From: an uncultured Erythrobacter sp.
Lineage (GTDB): Bacteria; Pseudomonadota; Alphaproteobacteria; Sphingomonadales; Sphingomonadaceae
Assembly (NCBI GenBank): GCA_947499095.1
Contig: CANMMR010000004.1
Coordinates: 62,001 to 126,000, forward strand
Length of the DNA stretch: 64,000 nt
Reading direction: 5' to 3'
The position numbers and the translations under genes were made by a program. Position 1 is the stretch's first letter, and the number at the start of each line of letters is the position of its first letter. Below are positions 62,345 to 64,000 of this stretch, in pieces. The notes beneath the pieces were generated by a model. It did no database searches and was not told the origin of the DNA. It saw only the letters and a program-made list of their open reading frames with translations.

Positions 62345-62793
62345 ACGAAATCGACAAGTTGATGGCAGTGATGGATGCTGCTTTCGAACCGTATTGGCGC
62401 GAAGCGTGGACGCGGGCGCAGGTCGAGGGTTCGCTCGCCCTGCCCCATACTTACGCTCTGCTCTGCAACGCCCAGGGAGACGCTGTCGGCGCGGATGAGG
62501 AAGCCGCCGGTTTCGTTCTCGCCCGCCGCGCTCCGGGCGAGGAAGAATTGCTATTGGTCGCAGTCCACCCCGACTATCGCGGCACGGGCCTTGGCCGCAA
62601 TCTACTCCAGCAATTCTTCGAGAGCGCCCGCAATGGCGGCGCGGAGCAGGTATTTCTGGAAATGCGCGCAAATAACCCGGCCGAGCAACTCTACCGCGCA
62701 GTCGGATTCGAGCCGATCGGTCGGCGGCCTGCCTATTACCGCACTCTCGATGGCGAGACCTTGGACGCCATCACCTTAGGTAGAAAGTTGTAA
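62341..62793 (+). CDS. rimI: Ribosomal-protein-alanine N-acetyltransferase, RimI type
   Basis: The 150-residue GNAT protein has LVAVHPDYRGTGLGRNLLQQF (acetyl-CoA loop with RGTGLG, about 75-95), ARNGGAEQVFLEMRANNPAEQLYRAVGFEPIGRRPAYY, the RimI-like acceptor half. It acetylates an N-terminal alanine, classically of S18. The overlap with tsaB supports the identity. An AT-rich gap of 138 bases follows, the mucR promoter region. Confidence 0.9.
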   Translation: MNEIDKLMAVMDAAFEPYWREAWTRAQVEGSLALPHTYALLCNAQGDAVGADEEAAGFVLARRAPGEEELLLVAVHPDYRGTGLGRNLLQQFFESARNGGAEQVFLEMRANNPAEQLYRAVGFEPIGRRPAYYRTLDGETLDAITLGRKL

Positions 62794-62848
62794 ATACACG
62801 CCAATTCACTTGTATATTTGCGTCAAAATAGTCCTGTAAACTGGACGC

Positions 62849-62877
62849 TTTACCTTCTCTTGTCGATTTTATACAAT
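62849..62877 (+). promoter_or_regulatory. Candidate sigma-70-like promoter of mucR
   Basis: TTTACC (62849-62854) and TACAAT (62872-62877) are spaced by 17 bases, in the AT-rich stretch 62794-62931 ahead of mucR, the lowest-GC intergenic stretch noticed in the window. The start codon is 55 bases further on, behind GAAGGGAG. MucR-type proteins often repress their own AT-rich promoters. Confidence 0.45.
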
Positions 62878-62931
62878 GCTGCCTACCAAAGGGTCGCATC
62901 AATAAAGATTGGCTGAAGGGAGCCTTGCCGA

Positions 62932-63372
62932 ATGGACACTATCGAAACCGACATGACCGAAACGCTGATCACGCTGACCTCGGATATTGTCGCTGCACAC
63001 GTGAGCAACAATAGCGTGGCTGTCGAGGACGTGCCGACGCTTATTTCCAATGTCTATTCAGCCCTTTCCGGCCTCGACGGCGCAGGCTCTGCCGCCGAAC
63101 CCACTCCCGATCCCGCTGTTTCGGTCCGTTCTTCGGTAAAGAAGGACCATCTGGTCTGCCTCGACTGCGGCAAGAAGATGAAAATGCTCAAGCGGCACTT
63201 GTCGACCGAGCATGACATGACGCCGGAAGACTATCGTGCGCGTTGGGGACTGTCGGCCGATTATCCGATGGTCGCGCCGGACTATGCGGCCACCCGCCGC
63301 GACCTTGCGGTGAAGATCGGCCTCGGCCGCAAGCCCGGCCAGAAGCGCGGTCGCAAGAAGAAGAGCGCATAA
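62932..63372 (+). CDS. mucR: MucR family transcriptional regulator
   Basis: The 146-residue protein has a helical N-terminal half (TLTSDIVAAHVSNNSVAVEDVPTLI) for oligomerisation, a linker, and the Ros/MucR C2H2 zinc finger CLDCGKKMKMLKRHLSTEH (C-x2-C-x9-H-x4-H, about 78-96) followed by HDMTPEDYRARWGL. It ends in a basic tail KPGQKRGRKKK. It is an H-NS-like global regulator preferring AT-rich DNA. It has its own terminator at 63398. Confidence 0.93.
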   Translation: MDTIETDMTETLITLTSDIVAAHVSNNSVAVEDVPTLISNVYSALSGLDGAGSAAEPTPDPAVSVRSSVKKDHLVCLDCGKKMKMLKRHLSTEHDMTPEDYRARWGLSADYPMVAPDYAATRRDLAVKIGLGRKPGQKRGRKKKSA

Positions 63373-63397
63373 AGCCCTTCGGTTCGCCTTGAGGAAG

Positions 63398-63431
63398 ACG
63401 CCCCGGCCCGATAAGGGTACGGGGCGTTTTT
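63398..63431 (+). terminator. Rho-independent terminator after mucR
   Basis: ACGCCCCG at 63398-63405 pairs with CGGGGCGT at 63420-63427 and is followed by a T run to 63431. It lies 26 bases after the mucR stop and 15 bases before the fur start, so it separates the two transcripts, unless read-through supplies fur. Confidence 0.85.
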
Positions 63432-63445
63432 CAATCGGGAAGCAA

Positions 63446-63868
63446 ATGCACCAGAAAATCGATCTCGAGCAATTGTGTGCCGACAAGGGCCTGCGCATCA
63501 CCGAGCAACGCCGTGTTATCGCGCGCGTGCTGTCGGAAAGCGACGACCATCCCGATGTCGAACTGCTCCACGAACGCGCCAACAAGATCGATTCCGGCAT
63601 ATCGATCGCAACGGTCTATCGCACCGTCCGCCTGTTCGAAGAGGCCGGAATCCTCGACCGCCACGATTTCGGCGATGGCCGCGCGCGCTACGAAGCGGCG
63701 CCCGAAGCCCACCACGATCACCTGATCGACGTGGAAACGGGCAAGGTCATCGAATTCGTCGACCCCGAGATAGAAGCATTGCAGAAGCAGATCGCCGAGA
63801 AGCTCGGCTACCGCCTCGTCGACCATCGCCTGGAACTCTATGGCGTCCGGCTCGACCGCGAAAGCTGA
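63446..63868 (+). CDS. fur: Ferric uptake regulator Fur
   Basis: The 140-residue protein has LCADKGLRITEQRRVIARVL (winged helix), the recognition helix ISIATVYRTVRLFEEAGIL, and EAHHDHLIDVETGKVIEF with the metal-binding HHDH. The C-terminal CxxC sites of enterobacterial Fur are missing. Only one Cys is present, as usual in alphaproteobacteria. It represses iron-responsive genes. Two Fur-box-like palindromes lie at 4600 and 29996. The ATG at 63446 fits the family N-terminus. Confidence 0.93.
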   Translation: MHQKIDLEQLCADKGLRITEQRRVIARVLSESDDHPDVELLHERANKIDSGISIATVYRTVRLFEEAGILDRHDFGDGRARYEAAPEAHHDHLIDVETGKVIEFVDPEIEALQKQIAEKLGYRLVDHRLELYGVRLDRES

Positions 63869-64000
63869 GCGGCGCCTGGCGCGCTATACCGAGCGTCGGC
63901 TGGCCGCCGCGCGCGGAGAAAAAGTACCGCTGACGGCCACCGGTTGGGGGCGGTTCACCCTGCGCGCGCTCGGCATCCTCGCCCTGCTGATCGTGTTCGT
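63840..64000 (+). CDS. N-terminal fragment of next gene, possibly lysophospholipid acyltransferase
   Basis: An ATG at 63840 overlaps the last 29 bases of fur and opens a frame to the window edge: a basic, arginine-rich N-terminus (AKAERRLARYTERR) and the start of a membrane span (LGILALLIVFV). In sphingomonads a PlsC-like acyltransferase is often next to fur, so that is the likeliest identity, but no catalytic HX4D is visible here. The start is uncertain. Confidence 0.4.
   Translation, partial: MASGSTAKAERRLARYTERRLAAARGEKVPLTATGWGRFTLRALGILALLIVF

Overview
The window is about 64 kb of GC-rich, densely packed bacterial chromosome. Gene content points to an alphaproteobacterium of the order Sphingomonadales, probably Erythrobacteraceae. 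The pointers are an ALA-synthase HemA (C4 pathway), a MucR-type C2H2 zinc-finger regulator, a Fur without the C-terminal CxxC, class II DAHP synthase, an alternative carboxyspermidine-type polyamine pathway and an EgtB/EgtD pair. The family assignment is inferred from protein families, not from a database search. No phage, transposase, integrase, CRISPR array, rRNA or tRNA gene was recognised. The region is mostly core genome.

Layout. 1-6.3 kb: 3' end of ppk1, ppx, apaG (reverse), a DsbA-like isomerase, an MgtC-like protein with a lipoprotein, an unknown gene behind a Fur-box-like palindrome, and metZ. 6.3-7.3 kb: a TetR gene divergent from two tiny translation-coupled membrane proteins, with a duplicated operator between them. 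7.3-12.5 kb: a PMT-type mannosyltransferase facing a DPM1-GtrA fusion, leuB-recO, a UbiK-like gene and tspO, with two copies of a multi-hairpin intergenic repeat. 12.7-19.8 kb: a DAO-family oxidoreductase, a frameshifted alpha/beta hydrolase, glutathione reductase, a CDP-alcohol phosphatidyltransferase, a DEAD-box helicase and a cation/Ca antiporter. 19.8-30 kb: pgi, then lepB-rnc-era, topA with a coupled small protein, plsY-dprA-zinc-ribbon protein, and murI.

30-46.8 kb: hemA behind a perfect-armed Fur-box-like palindrome, a cell-wall hydrolase, a nitroreductase, an isomerase-GST pair, ornithine/lysine decarboxylase, lemA and a DUF3137 gene. Next comes a polyamine operon (carboxyspermidine-type dehydrogenase, two lipoproteins, nspC), a threonine-dehydratase-like gene, two tandem MAPEG genes, trxB, a tyrosine phosphatase and an orphan receiver protein. 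46.8-57.3 kb: trehalose operon otsB-GH15-otsA, a membrane-anchored retropepsin-like protease, the ergothioneine-type operon egtB-egtD-FAD oxidoreductase, a frameshifted GGDEF gene and class II DAHP synthase. 57.4-64 kb: a large M16 protease, nfu, a nitroreductase, tsaB-rimI, mucR, fur and the start of a further gene.

The most informative non-coding signals are two 17-bp TTGCGAA-N3-TTCGCAA-type palindromes in a window that also encodes fur, the TetR operator pair, the two-copy composite palindrome with a variable central hairpin, and a 26-nt alternating purine-pyrimidine tract just upstream of topA. Two genes are each broken by a single missing base. The raw reads should settle whether these are mutations or assembly errors.
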